From the NCBI GenBank assembly GCA_017449745.1, contig JAFTFD010000372.1, positions 1-46,979 on the forward strand: 46,979 nt of DNA. Direction: 5' to 3'. The translations under genes were made by a program, and so were the position numbers. A model generated the notes under the pieces. The model had not been told where the DNA came from. It ran no database searches and saw only the letters and a program-made list of their open reading frames with translations. This stretch comes from Lachnospiraceae bacterium (lineage in GTDB: Bacteria > Bacillota > Clostridia > Lachnospirales > Lachnospiraceae). Of this stretch, positions 7,821 to 16,853 are shown piece after piece. Each line of letters begins with the position of its first letter. Position 1 is the first letter of the stretch.

Positions 7821-7845
7821 ATACTATTTCTGATCTGTATGATAA

Positions 7846-8973
7846 TCAGATATTCACCCCTGCCGATTCCATCTTTTTATGGCGCAGCGCCCAGTGGACC
7901 CGGCGCACCAGGCGCGGTGCGGCGGTAAGCAGCGTCAGATATATCTTGTTTTTGGCGGTAAGTCCGTCGCAGCGGAGCATCCGGGTGAAATTCCGGCGCA
8001 GATACTGCAGGACGCCCTCATAAAATGCATTGCCTCTGTTCATATCCCGGATCGGCACGTGCAGCATGTAATCCAGTCTCTCATAGAGCCCGAAGCGGAG
8101 CGCCGCCGCTTTCAGCTGCGGATTCCTGGCCGCCAGAACATTTTCCACCTCATCCGCATGGCGGACGATATCGATATATACCCGGGAAAACTTTGCCGGG
8201 GTTCCCGTTCTTGTCGCGCTCCCGGCCCTGTGCACGACGCGGTATCCTGTCTGCGGCAGGCGCAGGACGGTGCGGATCGATTCCGACATTCTCATGAGCA
8301 GAATAAAGTCTTCTCCCATTACACCTTCGGGAAACAGATGCTCCTTCATATAGGCGGCGGGGAGCATGGATGTGCAGAATGAGGCATCGCCTGTATACAT
8401 GAGAAGGCTTTCTGCAAATTCCGTGGGGGAAACAAATTGCGCTTCCTCAGGCGCTTTCACGGCATCCGCAAGGCGGTTCCCCGCTTCGTCGATCTCCTCT
8501 CTCCCGATCTGGACGATGAAAGCCGCTCCTGTATCATCTTTGCCTTTTGTATTCGCTGTTTTTCCCGTCTCCTCTTCTTTTCCCTTCTCCTCTGCTTTTC
8601 CTGTCTCCTGCTGCAAATACTGCTCTGCCGCCATTGCTCCCTCATAGAGCAGGCGATACATATCAGGCAGGATCAGATCGTCGGAGTCTACAAATCCTAT
8701 ATATCTGCCCTTCGCATTCCGTATGCCGACGTTGCGGGCAGTCGACGCCCCGCCGTTTTCCTTATCAAACACATGGATGCGCGCATCCCTTTTTTCAAGC
8801 TCATGACAGACGGCAAGGGACCTGTCCCCGGATCCGTCATTGACAAGAAGGATCTCAAGATTCGGGTATGTCTGCGCAAGGATCGATCCGACAGTCCTCT
8901 CCAGGAACGTCTCCGCATTGTAGACGGGAACGACGACGGAGATCAGCGGATATTCGGTTTTGTTCTGTTCCAT
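7846..8973 (-). CDS. GT2 glycosyltransferase, last gene of the exopolysaccharide operon
   Basis: This protein of about 375 residues is a GT-A fold family 2 glycosyltransferase. It starts with PLISVVVPVYNAETFLERTVGSIL, has NDGSGDRS, the ARNVGIRNAKG helix and the metal-binding DSDD. The ATG at 8973 (GAGGG upstream) puts the domain start at residue 8 as usual; a longer start at 9027 is possible. An odd Lys/Glu/Thr-rich insert of about 25 residues follows the DSDD region (near plus-strand 8545-8610) and is encoded by imperfect TCTCCTCTTC-type repeats. It follows a GT4 gene closely. Sugar and acceptor cannot be told from sequence. Confidence 0.88.
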   Translation of the reverse strand: MEQNKTEYPLISVVVPVYNAETFLERTVGSILAQTYPNLEILLVNDGSGDRSLAVCHELEKRDARIHVFDKENGGASTARNVGIRNAKGRYIGFVDSDDLILPDMYRLLYEGAMAAEQYLQQETGKAEEKGKEEETGKTANTKGKDDTGAAFIVQIGREEIDEAGNRLADAVKAPEEAQFVSPTEFAESLLMYTGDASFCTSMLPAAYMKEHLFPEGVMGEDFILLMRMSESIRTVLRLPQTGYRVVHRAGSATRTGTPAKFSRVYIDIVRHADEVENVLAARNPQLKAAALRFGLYERLDYMLHVPIRDMNRGNAFYEGVLQYLRRNFTRMLRCDGLTAKNKIYLTLLTAAPRLVRRVHWALRHKKMESAGVNI

Positions 8974-9038
8974 AGGCACCCTCTGTGAGATGAACAGCCC
9001 GGATGCTGTCTCTGCAAAGGCAGGCATCCTTAGCCTTT

Positions 9039-10256
9039 TTACACTTTAAGATACGGCCGCAGAACGGGATCCCGGCTCATCGGGCCGTCCTGCCATACAG
9101 GATCCGGGAGCTTTCCCTCTGCCGCAGGCGAACCCTCTTTTAAAAGCGTATCACATACCTGCAGAAGTCTCTCAGCGGCCGTTTCCGCATTCCATAGTTC
9201 CGTGACGGTTCGGCAGGCCTCCTGCCCGAGCTTTTCACAAAGAGCAGCGTCATTCACTAGCCGCAGGACTGCTTCTGTCAGCGCCTCCAGGTCTCTGTGT
9301 TCATAGAGAAGCCCGTTGACACCGTTTCTGACAAGGTATGGCACCGCGCCGGCTTCCGTTCCCGCAGCCACGGCGCATCCGCTGTTCATGGATTCGTTCA
9401 GGACAGCGCCCCAGCCCTCTCCGGCATCGCTGGTCATGACGTGGATATCGCACTGCTCCATCAGGTCCCTGACGGCATCCGGCGGCATGAAACCGTGGAA
9501 AGTGACATACCTGTCCAGTCCTTTTTCCGCAAGGGAACGGCGCATTTCCTCTTCCCCTTCTCCTCCGCCTGCAATGTGCAGATGAAAGGACGCGCCTTTA
9601 TCGTCCAGTCTGTTCACCAGCTCCGGGATCATCCAGGGATTTTTAAAGTCTACGAACCGCCCTGCCCAGATCAGCTGCGCTTCTTCCCCCAGCGGACGGC
9701 TTCTTTTGATCCTCTGCAGATCCCCTTCCGCATAGGTCCTAACCTGAGGGAAATAGCCCCACCGCAGCATTTTCCGGGGAAAAGCACCGATCAGCTTAAA
9801 ATCCGACGCCACATACGCCCCGGCGCAAAGCAGGTAATAAGGGGCTCTGCGGAACCTGGAATATTCTTTCCATTTGCTCAGAAGTCCTCTGGGAGAGATC
9901 GCCTTCCACTGGCCATCCTTGTAGATCCTCTCCGAGATCCGGAAGGTTATTTTCCCTGCCCGGACTCTCTCCACGATCAGGTCCGCGGCCGCCGGTGCCC
10001 AGCCGGCAAGAAGAATGTCGCAGCCAAGGACCCTCTCCCGGATCTTCTCCCGCAGCTGTTCATCCGAGGATGCCGTATCCCCGCGCAGCACAAAGGCAAG
10101 GTCCGCATCCGCGGCGTTCCATCCCATGCGAAGACGCTCCTCTTCCATGGGCTCCGTCTGGATAAAAATAAAATCATCCCCCAGTTCCCGCCGCAGCGCC
10201 CGGCACAGCGGGATCTGGTGATGATTCATATAATTGGATAGAAAAGTGATCTTCAT
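9039..10256 (-). CDS. GT4-type glycosyltransferase
   Basis: This 405-residue protein is a GT-B fold glycosyltransferase. The C-terminal half holds the family 4 signature: LIWAGRFVDFKNPWM, LHIAGGGEGEEEM, VTFHGFMPPDAV and a GEGWGAVLNESMNSGCAVAA segment with the nucleotide-sugar-binding Glu. The N-terminal half (MKITFLSNYMNHHQIPLCRAL) is the acceptor domain. Its ATG overlaps the stop codon of the preceding GT4 gene (ATGA), which suggests translational coupling, since no strong ribosome binding site is visible. Probable role: one sugar addition in the exopolysaccharide repeat unit. Confidence 0.88.
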   Translation of the reverse strand: MKITFLSNYMNHHQIPLCRALRRELGDDFIFIQTEPMEEERLRMGWNAADADLAFVLRGDTASSDEQLREKIRERVLGCDILLAGWAPAAADLIVERVRAGKITFRISERIYKDGQWKAISPRGLLSKWKEYSRFRRAPYYLLCAGAYVASDFKLIGAFPRKMLRWGYFPQVRTYAEGDLQRIKRSRPLGEEAQLIWAGRFVDFKNPWMIPELVNRLDDKGASFHLHIAGGGEGEEEMRRSLAEKGLDRYVTFHGFMPPDAVRDLMEQCDIHVMTSDAGEGWGAVLNESMNSGCAVAAGTEAGAVPYLVRNGVNGLLYEHRDLEALTEAVLRLVNDAALCEKLGQEACRTVTELWNAETAAERLLQVCDTLLKEGSPAAEGKLPDPVWQDGPMSRDPVLRPYLKV

Positions 10257-11650
10257 CTGCGTCCGTTCATGCTCCTGTAGATCTCAAGAAGACGCCGGTA
10301 ATTCGTATCCGGGTTATGCCGGACCTGCGCCCTTTTCTTTGCATTGCCGCCAAGCCAGGCCGCAAGATCCTTTTCGTAGAAGACCGTCTTGACACCTTCT
10401 GCCAGTTCGTCTGCTTTACCGCCCGGGAAGAGGATCCCCTCTTCACCGTCGAGCACGAGGTCTCCGATCCCTCCCACCTTGGCCGCCACGACCGGCATGC
10501 CCAGGAGCATCGCCTCGCAAAGGGAGTTCGGCGAGTTCTCCATGATCGAAGGGCAGACAAAAACGTTGCTCTTGAGATACTGCTCCTTCATCTGGTCCGC
10601 GCTTAGCTTGCCGAGCATGATCACATGCCCCTGCAGCCGATAGTGCCGGATCAGCCATCTCAGATACAGTCCATAGGAGGTGATCCAGAGCGGCAAAGGA
10701 TATTTTTTCTTTTCCCTGAGGACGCCGCCGACATTGCCTATGATCGAATTTCCTGCCACATACAGGCGGGCATCCGGAAACTTTTCCAAGATCATCGGCA
10801 TGGCCTGCAGCATATAGTGAAAGCCCTTGAGCGGATAGTCGCCCTGGCTGATAAAAATACTGTGTTCTTCGATCCGGCTGCTCTCCCACTCCCCCGTGTA
10901 GAAATTGCTGCGCAGGGTCTCATTCATGGCGTGATAGACGGCGTCCGGCGCGATCTCCGAGGTCGTCTCCCTGTCAAAAACAGTCCGGCCCGTCACATGC
11001 TCGGTCCTGCGCAGCGCCTCTTTTTCCATTCTGGCGCGAAGGCGGAATTTTTTCCTCTGCTGCTGCAGCGAATCCTTGCGGTACCAGTCGCGGAACGTGA
11101 CCCTGCGCTGTACCTTATAGGGCAGGTCCGCCATATAGGCATCCGCTATGGCGCAGCACAGTCCCTGCAGTCCTATCAGAATATGCTCCGGATCTCCGAA
11201 GGCCCTGGTCATTGCCAGTGTATGCGGGAATTCCGTTCCGAAAATATGCACGATATCCGGCCTGCAGTCGTCCAGGATCTCCCGGAAGCGCCCCTCCAGG
11301 GAGGCATCGTAGATCTCCGGTGTATCCAGATTCTCCTGGAAGCCGTAAAAGGTGACCTTGGTGCCCTTTCTCCCTTTTCGCTCCGCCTGGCCGCGCTTTC
11401 CCCCTTCTGCTGCGCTCTCCGTCCCCGGATCGCTCTCAACAAAGAGTTCACGTTTGCAGTTTCCCAGCTGTGCGGGGACCGGAAAGCACACGGATAGCGT
11501 CACCAGCTTTTCACTGGCGCCGCTCCGTCTCGGTTCCCTGATCAGTCTCTCAAAGCTTCCGGTCAGCCATCCCTCCCTGCTCGAATAGGGCAGGCCTTCC
11601 ATCTTTGCAAATGCCGGAAGCATTATGTTGCACAGCCACAATACCTTCAT
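10253..11650 (-). CDS. GT4-type glycosyltransferase
   Basis: This protein of about 465 residues is a GT-B fold enzyme. Its C-terminal half has FISQGDYPLKGFHYMLQAM, RLYVAGNSI, VIMLGKLSADQMKEQYLKS and VFVCPSIMENSPNSLCEAMLLGMPVVA, the family 4 donor site. The start at 11650 is chosen because it lies seven bases past the stop of the upstream gene; a longer frame from 11701 would overlap that gene. A charged, Gly/Lys/Arg-rich insert (GGKRGQAERKGRKG) interrupts the N-terminal domain around residue 80. The gene overlaps the next one by four bases. Confidence 0.87.
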   Translation of the reverse strand: MKVLWLCNIMLPAFAKMEGLPYSSREGWLTGSFERLIREPRRSGASEKLVTLSVCFPVPAQLGNCKRELFVESDPGTESAAEGGKRGQAERKGRKGTKVTFYGFQENLDTPEIYDASLEGRFREILDDCRPDIVHIFGTEFPHTLAMTRAFGDPEHILIGLQGLCCAIADAYMADLPYKVQRRVTFRDWYRKDSLQQQRKKFRLRARMEKEALRRTEHVTGRTVFDRETTSEIAPDAVYHAMNETLRSNFYTGEWESSRIEEHSIFISQGDYPLKGFHYMLQAMPMILEKFPDARLYVAGNSIIGNVGGVLREKKKYPLPLWITSYGLYLRWLIRHYRLQGHVIMLGKLSADQMKEQYLKSNVFVCPSIMENSPNSLCEAMLLGMPVVAAKVGGIGDLVLDGEEGILFPGGKADELAEGVKTVFYEKDLAAWLGGNAKKRAQVRHNPDTNYRRLLEIYRSMNGRR

Positions 11651-11657
11651 ATATTCG

Positions 11658-12461
11658 TCACGAACGCTTTCTCTTATAGACTGCATTCTTGATCCTGTCA
11701 TAGACAGCTGCGGTATATTTTCCCTGCGCCAGCCTCTCCCGGAGGGGCTGCAGGGTAACCAGCAGATACAGCCTGTATAAAAACAGTTCTTTTTTTGTAA
11801 AGTAGATCCCCGTGATCTTTTTGTGCTCCTGTGCGGAGAACGTTCTTCCCTTTTCCGATTCGGAGAACCCGCCGCCCTCGTAATCGGCGATCACGATCGG
11901 CATATGGGTGCAGGGAAGTCCCGCCCGGATCACGCACCACAGGAAATGCTCATAGTCTGCGCGCACCCTGTACTGCGTGTCAAACAGACGCTCCGAAAAA
12001 GCTTCTCTTGCGTAAAAGCACGCCTGATGACAGGGCAGATACCGGAACATCGCAAAATGCGTCATCTGCGGATTGGCGGCTACGACCTGGCCCGTCTGCA
12101 TTTCCACCACATCACCGTACCAGATCCCGCGTTCCCCTGAGCTTCTGATCATCCTGCTGACATTCTCCAGGACCTCCGGGTCGTGCAGGGTATCTCCGCA
12201 GTTGAGAAAATACAGGTATTCTCCCCACGCACTCCTGACAGCCTGGTTCATCCCGTCATAAATGCCGGCATCCTCTCTGCAGATCAGCCGGATCCTGGGA
12301 TCTGCCGGGATCTTCTCCAGAGATCCGTCCGTAGACCCCGCGTCTTTAATAATGACCTCATAGTCCTCGAATTTCTGCTCCAGGATGCTCTCCAACGTCT
12401 CCGGAAGCTTCTCTCCTGCCTGAAAGCTGACTACGATGATGGAAAAATACGGTGTGTTCAT
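11658..12461 (-). CDS. GT2 glycosyltransferase (WcaA-like)
   Basis: This 267-residue protein begins with the GT2 core YFSIIVVSFQAGEKLPETLESIL, followed by IIKDAGSTDGS, GIYDGMNQAVRSAWGEY and the divergent metal motif NCGD in place of DxD, as in a subgroup of cyclic and capsule glycosyltransferases. Length is normal. It lies 63 bases after the EpsG-like gene, with a small hairpin (12475-12490) between them, and seven bases before the next GT4 gene. Confidence 0.87.
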   Translation of the reverse strand: MNTPYFSIIVVSFQAGEKLPETLESILEQKFEDYEVIIKDAGSTDGSLEKIPADPRIRLICREDAGIYDGMNQAVRSAWGEYLYFLNCGDTLHDPEVLENVSRMIRSSGERGIWYGDVVEMQTGQVVAANPQMTHFAMFRYLPCHQACFYAREAFSERLFDTQYRVRADYEHFLWCVIRAGLPCTHMPIVIADYEGGGFSESEKGRTFSAQEHKKITGIYFTKKELFLYRLYLLVTLQPLRERLAQGKYTAAVYDRIKNAVYKRKRS

Positions 12462-12474
12462 TAGGCTTTAAAAT

Positions 12475-12490
12475 CTGCGCTTCTGCGCAG
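12475..12490 (-). other. Small intra-operon hairpin
   Basis: CTGCGC-TTCT-GCGCAG is a perfect 6-base stem with a 4-base loop in the 63-base gap between the EpsG-like and GT2 genes. On the minus strand it is followed by ATTTTAAA. It could be a partial terminator or an mRNA processing/stability element. Confidence 0.45.
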
Positions 12491-12524
12491 GCTTAAGGTT
12501 AGGCGACCGTCTTTCAAAGCGATC

Positions 12525-13691
12525 TTACTCAATACTGCGGGACGGTGTTCCGGGCAGTTCATGAAAGAGGAATGTTTTATAAGGCAGGATCCGGATCCTG
12601 CTGTCATCCGCCTTGCGAAGGAACATGGCAAAAGATGCCAGTGCCGCTGCCGCGACCAGTGCTGTCAGCAGCTTTTTCAGTTTTAAGCGGCTCTCCGGAA
12701 TACACTCGAGCAGCTCCGGCAGGAGCAGCACCTGCGGGATCGTCAGATAATAACAGATCCTCGAGACCTCCGGGATAAAGGATCCGAAGAGGTAGATCCA
12801 GAGGGCCATTGCCGTGCACTTAAGTCCAAAGAGCACCTTTCTGTCATAGAATGATCCTCCCGGCTCTTTCCCGGCAGCGATGTATCTGATCCCTGCAGCT
12901 AATGCCAGGACCAGGGCACATTTTACGATATTGCCATAGCTGAATCCGCCGCTCGCAGCCAGGTCCTCCGTGTCGTCCCACAAAGGGTAAAAGCGAAGCA
13001 TCAGTGCAAGCCACTGCTCATGGAACATGAGCAGGCTCCCGCCGAGCAGCAATGCAGCGGCGGCATGCCATTTTTTCCATGCCAGGGAAGCGACCGGATA
13101 CAACAGGAGCACGATCAGCACCGATTTGTGGAAAGTCGACGCCAGCAGGATGATCAGCACGAACGGCACGTATTCTTTTTCAAGGAAATAATACAGGGCA
13201 TAAAAGGCAGCCGCCAGCGCCAGGTAATACCGCACCGTGTTATAGCTCTGGAAATAGTACCCAAACATCATGAACAGGTAGATACTGAAGCCGAAAAAGC
13301 GCGCCTGCCTGCGAATCGCGAGCAGAAAAAGAGCGGTGGTTGCCAGGGAAAACAGCGCAAAAACAAGAAGATAATTCTCATATCCGCAGAGCGCATAGAC
13401 AGCCCGCACGAACAGATTGAATCCTTCTTCCGTCGGGACTCTGGCGCCCACTGCGGCCAGGTGATAGATCTCTACGTAGCGCATGTAATCATTCCCCGTC
13501 GCCTGCCTTAAGGCAGCGGGAATAAACAGCGTCACCAGAAGGAGAAACAGGGCTGTTTTGGAAAGGAGCGTCCCCCTTGCGTTCTCCATAGCAAATACTC
13601 TCCCTGCCGGCTGTGAAACTGCCCTGCGGGAGAGATCTGCGCTGTATCCCAGGAAAACCGCCACGCAAGTGACGAACAGATAGACGATCAC
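12525..13691 (-). CDS. EpsG-family exopolysaccharide polymerase-like membrane protein
   Basis: This protein of about 388 residues is a multi-pass membrane protein of the EpsG type, thought to act like Wzy and join repeat units at the cell surface. It has about ten hydrophobic segments. The central NTVRYYLALAAAFYAL and LASTFHKSVLIVL segments (Arg in a helix, then the conserved AS-FHKS motif) are characteristic. The frame opens with TTG at 13709, but that codon has no ribosome binding site. AAAGGGG lies about eight bases before a GTG at 13691, which is preferred. It sits in mid-operon between two GT2 genes. Confidence 0.82.
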   Translation of the reverse strand: MIVYLFVTCVAVFLGYSADLSRRAVSQPAGRVFAMENARGTLLSKTALFLLLVTLFIPAALRQATGNDYMRYVEIYHLAAVGARVPTEEGFNLFVRAVYALCGYENYLLVFALFSLATTALFLLAIRRQARFFGFSIYLFMMFGYYFQSYNTVRYYLALAAAFYALYYFLEKEYVPFVLIILLASTFHKSVLIVLLLYPVASLAWKKWHAAAALLLGGSLLMFHEQWLALMLRFYPLWDDTEDLAASGGFSYGNIVKCALVLALAAGIRYIAAGKEPGGSFYDRKVLFGLKCTAMALWIYLFGSFIPEVSRICYYLTIPQVLLLPELLECIPESRLKLKKLLTALVAAAALASFAMFLRKADDSRIRILPYKTFLFHELPGTPSRSIE

Positions 13692-13719
13692 GCGCTGCGC
13701 CCCTTTCAAAATATCCGCA

Positions 13720-14505
13720 TTACGCTTCTTTCATCCCTTTTACCATCAGGGCATATGCCTTGTGCAGAGGTATCTGTACGCACATCGTTTTCCTCTTTGT
13801 CAGGAGAAAACGAAGGGCAAAAGGCCTCTCCATGATCCCGTACAGATAATGGTAGAGGACGCCTCTGTCGTAGAAAAACTTCTCATTATATCCGTTGAAC
13901 CAGGTCGACTCGTTGTTCTCCCTGGCCATCTCATGCCCGATGATGACAGGAACGGCATAGATCTTCAGCCTTCTTTTCAGGCAGTCATGGATAAACAGGG
14001 TGTCCTCGCCGTTGCTGTAGGGCGCACCTCCGCCAAACAGCAGGGAGAACCACACGTTGGCCTTTCGAAGAGATTCCAGTCTCGCGCACATGGCATAGGT
14101 CGGATACCGGCCGTAGTTGTACCAGCGGACGGGTTTGGGGCGCACGTTCTCATAAGTCTGCCTGCTCTCGACTGCCGTTACATTGAACATGAGGATGTCC
14201 GCCTGCGGGTTCTCCTCGAAAGCGCGCAGGACCCGCTCTTCATAATCGTCGTTGTAGACGATATCCTCATCTCCAAACAGGACCAGTTCGCCCTCTGCCC
14301 TCATCAGGGCATTGTTGCGGTTGCGGCCGACGCCTCTTTCCGTAAACTCATAGCAGCGCACGAGTCTGCCCTTGCGCTCAAATTCCTTGTACTCAAAGAG
14401 CTGGCACTGGTTGCAGATCACCGCTTCCGTGGAGAGATTCATATGTTCCGCCAGTGTAACTTCATTTTCCTGTACGGCGGCGACCAGGACTTCCAGTTTA
14501 CTCAT
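13720..14505 (-). CDS. GT2-like glycosyltransferase with DED motif
   Basis: This 261-residue protein has the layout of a GT-A glycosyltransferase: GVGRNRNNALMRAEGELVLFGDEDIVY is the usual ARNxGxxxAxG helix and metal site, with DED in place of DxD. The N-terminus (KLEVLVAAVQENEV) is short and lacks the standard nucleotide loop, so the family assignment is to a divergent GT2 group. Later segments (WFSLLFGGGAPYSNGEDTLF and a GHE) fit an acceptor/catalytic region. The first eight bases overlap the end of the Wzz-like gene, implying translational coupling. Confidence 0.75.
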   Translation of the reverse strand: MSKLEVLVAAVQENEVTLAEHMNLSTEAVICNQCQLFEYKEFERKGRLVRCYEFTERGVGRNRNNALMRAEGELVLFGDEDIVYNDDYEERVLRAFEENPQADILMFNVTAVESRQTYENVRPKPVRWYNYGRYPTYAMCARLESLRKANVWFSLLFGGGAPYSNGEDTLFIHDCLKRRLKIYAVPVIIGHEMARENNESTWFNGYNEKFFYDRGVLYHYLYGIMERPFALRFLLTKRKTMCVQIPLHKAYALMVKGMKEA

Positions 14506-15430
14506 GTCCGTAATACCTGTTTAAAAAGCGGCTGTCCGCTTCTGTGATGAGGATCCCAGCAGGTTCCTTTCCCTGAAGCCTGAGCTGCTGCACATCGTGA
14601 AGCGCTCCGGAGGCGCGGTCCCTGCCCCAGCGCAGCGTCATCACCGGATGCTCCGGGTCTTTCTGCTCCAGCAGCTCTCTGTTTTTTTCCAGATCCTCTT
14701 TTAAAAATTCCGGTCCTTTTCCATCCCTTGTCTGAACACCAAGAACGGTGATCCCTATCCTTTCGGCAATATCCTCGGGTATGTAGATCCTGTCATCCAT
14801 CAGGACATAGATCCAGACGCCGGCTCCGAAGAGAAGGATTCCCAGGAGCCCGCCCAGCAGTGCCGCATTCGCTGTCCTGTCCTTTACAATAACCGGTGCA
14901 GGATCCGAAGCGGACAGGAGTGTGATCTTTTCAAACTCCTTTGCAGACTCTCCGAAGGCCGTTACTCCGCTGCCGACAGCATCTGTGATGCCGGCTGCCT
15001 TTTCCGCGGTATCTGCTGTCACTGTGACCGTCATCAACCGGATATCCGAGATCAGCTCCGCTTTTGTATCCGCATCAGCCTCTTCCATCGTAGTGCCTGC
15101 AGGCAGCTCTTCCCGGATCGTATCTGCGATCTGTGGATGTGTAAAGAGCAGCTCGTCCCATGTTGCGGCATTGTAATAATCATAGGCTTTCTGCGTCTGA
15201 TCATTAAACGCAAAATCGATATAGTACTTGGACTCCACCTGATACTGCCTTTGTCCGGCAAGCCGGGTGAGAACAGAATGATACAGCAGTCCCGTCAGAA
15301 TCGCACAGAGTATTCCCGCGACAGGGATGATCCACCCCTTGCGGAATGCTCTCAGATATAGCGAGCGCCGGTTCAGCGTCTCCTGCATGTAACTCTGTCT
15401 GTCCATCTTCGTTCCCGAATTTCTACTCAT
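14498..15430 (-). CDS. Wzz-like chain-length/capsule membrane protein
   Basis: This 310-residue protein has the Wzz topology: transmembrane helix 1 at about residues 33-50, an extracellular region of about 140 residues, and helix 2 at about 189-210 followed by MDDRIYIPEDIAERIGITVLGV, which closely resembles the segment after helix 2 in CapA/YveK-type proteins. Those proteins activate a tyrosine kinase and control chain length. Here about 80 further residues continue into the cytoplasm (ending GILITEADSRFLNRYYGHE) and no separate tyrosine kinase gene is seen. Start and stop overlap both neighbours by eight bases. Confidence 0.8.
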   Translation of the reverse strand: MSRNSGTKMDRQSYMQETLNRRSLYLRAFRKGWIIPVAGILCAILTGLLYHSVLTRLAGQRQYQVESKYYIDFAFNDQTQKAYDYYNAATWDELLFTHPQIADTIREELPAGTTMEEADADTKAELISDIRLMTVTVTADTAEKAAGITDAVGSGVTAFGESAKEFEKITLLSASDPAPVIVKDRTANAALLGGLLGILLFGAGVWIYVLMDDRIYIPEDIAERIGITVLGVQTRDGKGPEFLKEDLEKNRELLEQKDPEHPVMTLRWGRDRASGALHDVQQLRLQGKEPAGILITEADSRFLNRYYGHE

Positions 15431-16814
15431 CCTGTTTGACGTCGTTTTTCAGTGCTGTGATCTGCCCCTCGGAGATCCCCTCCGTGCTCTCAGGCCGCAG
15501 AAGGATCTTGAGCGTGAGCAGCATCAGTTTAAGATCCAGCCATACGGAATAACTCTGGATGTAGGTCAGATCGAGCTTGAGCTTGTCATAGGGCGTCGTG
15601 TTGTATTTTCCGTAGATCTGCGCATATCCTGCCAGTCCCGCCTTGACCTTCATACGAAACACGAATTCCGGCATTTCCTCGACATACTGGGCAATGATCT
15701 CCGGTCTCTCCGGGCGGGGGCCTATGAAGGACATATCCCCGCTCAGGATATTGATCAGCTGCGGCAGTTCATCAATGCGCACCTTTCGGATAAAGGCGCC
15801 GATCGGAGTGATCCTGTCATCATTTTGCGAGGCAAGTCTCGCCACGCCGTCTTTTTCCGCGTCCACACGCATGCTGCGGAATTTGATGATCTTGAATTCC
15901 TTCTGCCCGATCGTGCAGCGTGTCTGCTTGTAAAAGACAGGGCCTCCGTCATAAAAATGGACCAGCAGGGCCGTTACGGCAAAGATCGGAGATGTGATCA
16001 GCAGCAGAAGCGCCGCGCAGACGACATCGATCGTCCGCTTTATAAGCCTCTGATTGAATGTCAGGGCATATTCCCTTGTCATGAACAGCGGCGTATCGAA
16101 CAAATGGAGCTGGGCGGATCCCGCGATCAGAACATCCGGGATCTTCGGCATCAGATAGATGCGGATGGAATTCTCGTAGCAGAATTTCATCAGTTTGTTC
16201 CTGTCAGATACGTTGATGTCCCACAGGACGACCGGTTTTTTCTGCTCCAGGATCCTGCCCTTGATCGCATCGATCCCATCCGCGATATCGATCGTTTCAA
16301 TGACTTTGTATTTATCCGGTCTCGTGGAAAACTTATGCAGAATATCCCCGATCGGACGCTCCCCGTGAATCAGGATCAGTTTTGAAGGGGGGAAAGCCTT
16401 TTTGTAGACAGCATCGCTGAAATAGACCCATACGATGCTGACCAGGATCTGCTGCAGAGTACACCTGACCATCGGCCAGATCGGCAGCATCCAGTTGCGC
16501 ATCAGGGAGTCCTCAAAATAGGTGATGACATTCACCGCCAGGAGCGCAAACATCTGGGAGAGAATAACATCCACCGGCTTCAGATATCCGACCTTCAGCC
16601 CCCCGTACGTCGTCATGAAAAACAGAAGGAGAACCACATAGATCCCCATGACAAGGATATGTCCGTTGATATAGAATTTCAGCTTCAGCAGGACATAATT
16701 CGGATAGTAGACCTTAAACCAGAGCCAGGCATACAGGAGCGTGTAGAGGATGGCTCCCAGAAGAGGCAGCTCCAGCGCTATGATTTTTTTTATGGAATCT
16801 TTCCAACGATTCAT
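15423..16814 (-). CDS. Polyprenyl glycosylphosphotransferase (initiating sugar transferase)
   Basis: This 463-residue protein would start the exopolysaccharide unit by transferring a sugar-1-phosphate to undecaprenyl phosphate. The N-terminal half carries about four membrane helices and a NAD-like fold. The C-terminal 200 residues are the bacterial sugar transferase domain: KRTIDVVCAALLLLITSPIF, GPVFYKQTRCT, FKIIKFRSM, IRKVRIDELPQLINILSGDMSFIGPRPERPE and KAGLAGYAQIYGKY. All core residues of the family are visible, including the DE of the catalytic motif. It follows the GT2 gene by 39 bases and overlaps the Wzz-like gene. Confidence 0.93.
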   Translation of the reverse strand: MNRWKDSIKKIIALELPLLGAILYTLLYAWLWFKVYYPNYVLLKLKFYINGHILVMGIYVVLLLFFMTTYGGLKVGYLKPVDVILSQMFALLAVNVITYFEDSLMRNWMLPIWPMVRCTLQQILVSIVWVYFSDAVYKKAFPPSKLILIHGERPIGDILHKFSTRPDKYKVIETIDIADGIDAIKGRILEQKKPVVLWDINVSDRNKLMKFCYENSIRIYLMPKIPDVLIAGSAQLHLFDTPLFMTREYALTFNQRLIKRTIDVVCAALLLLITSPIFAVTALLVHFYDGGPVFYKQTRCTIGQKEFKIIKFRSMRVDAEKDGVARLASQNDDRITPIGAFIRKVRIDELPQLINILSGDMSFIGPRPERPEIIAQYVEEMPEFVFRMKVKAGLAGYAQIYGKYNTTPYDKLKLDLTYIQSYSVWLDLKLMLLTLKILLRPESTEGISEGQITALKNDVKQDE

Positions 16815-16853
16815 GTTTTCAGGTTTTTGTAATCAAACACGGAATCTGACCGG

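Noticed and set aside
7662-7845. T-box riboswitch before ilvE
   Set aside because: No T-box consensus, specifier loop or terminator/antiterminator pair is visible in the leader.
13692-13709. TTG start codon for the EpsG-like gene
   Set aside because: No ribosome binding site precedes it; AAAGGGG within these bases fits the GTG at 13691 better.
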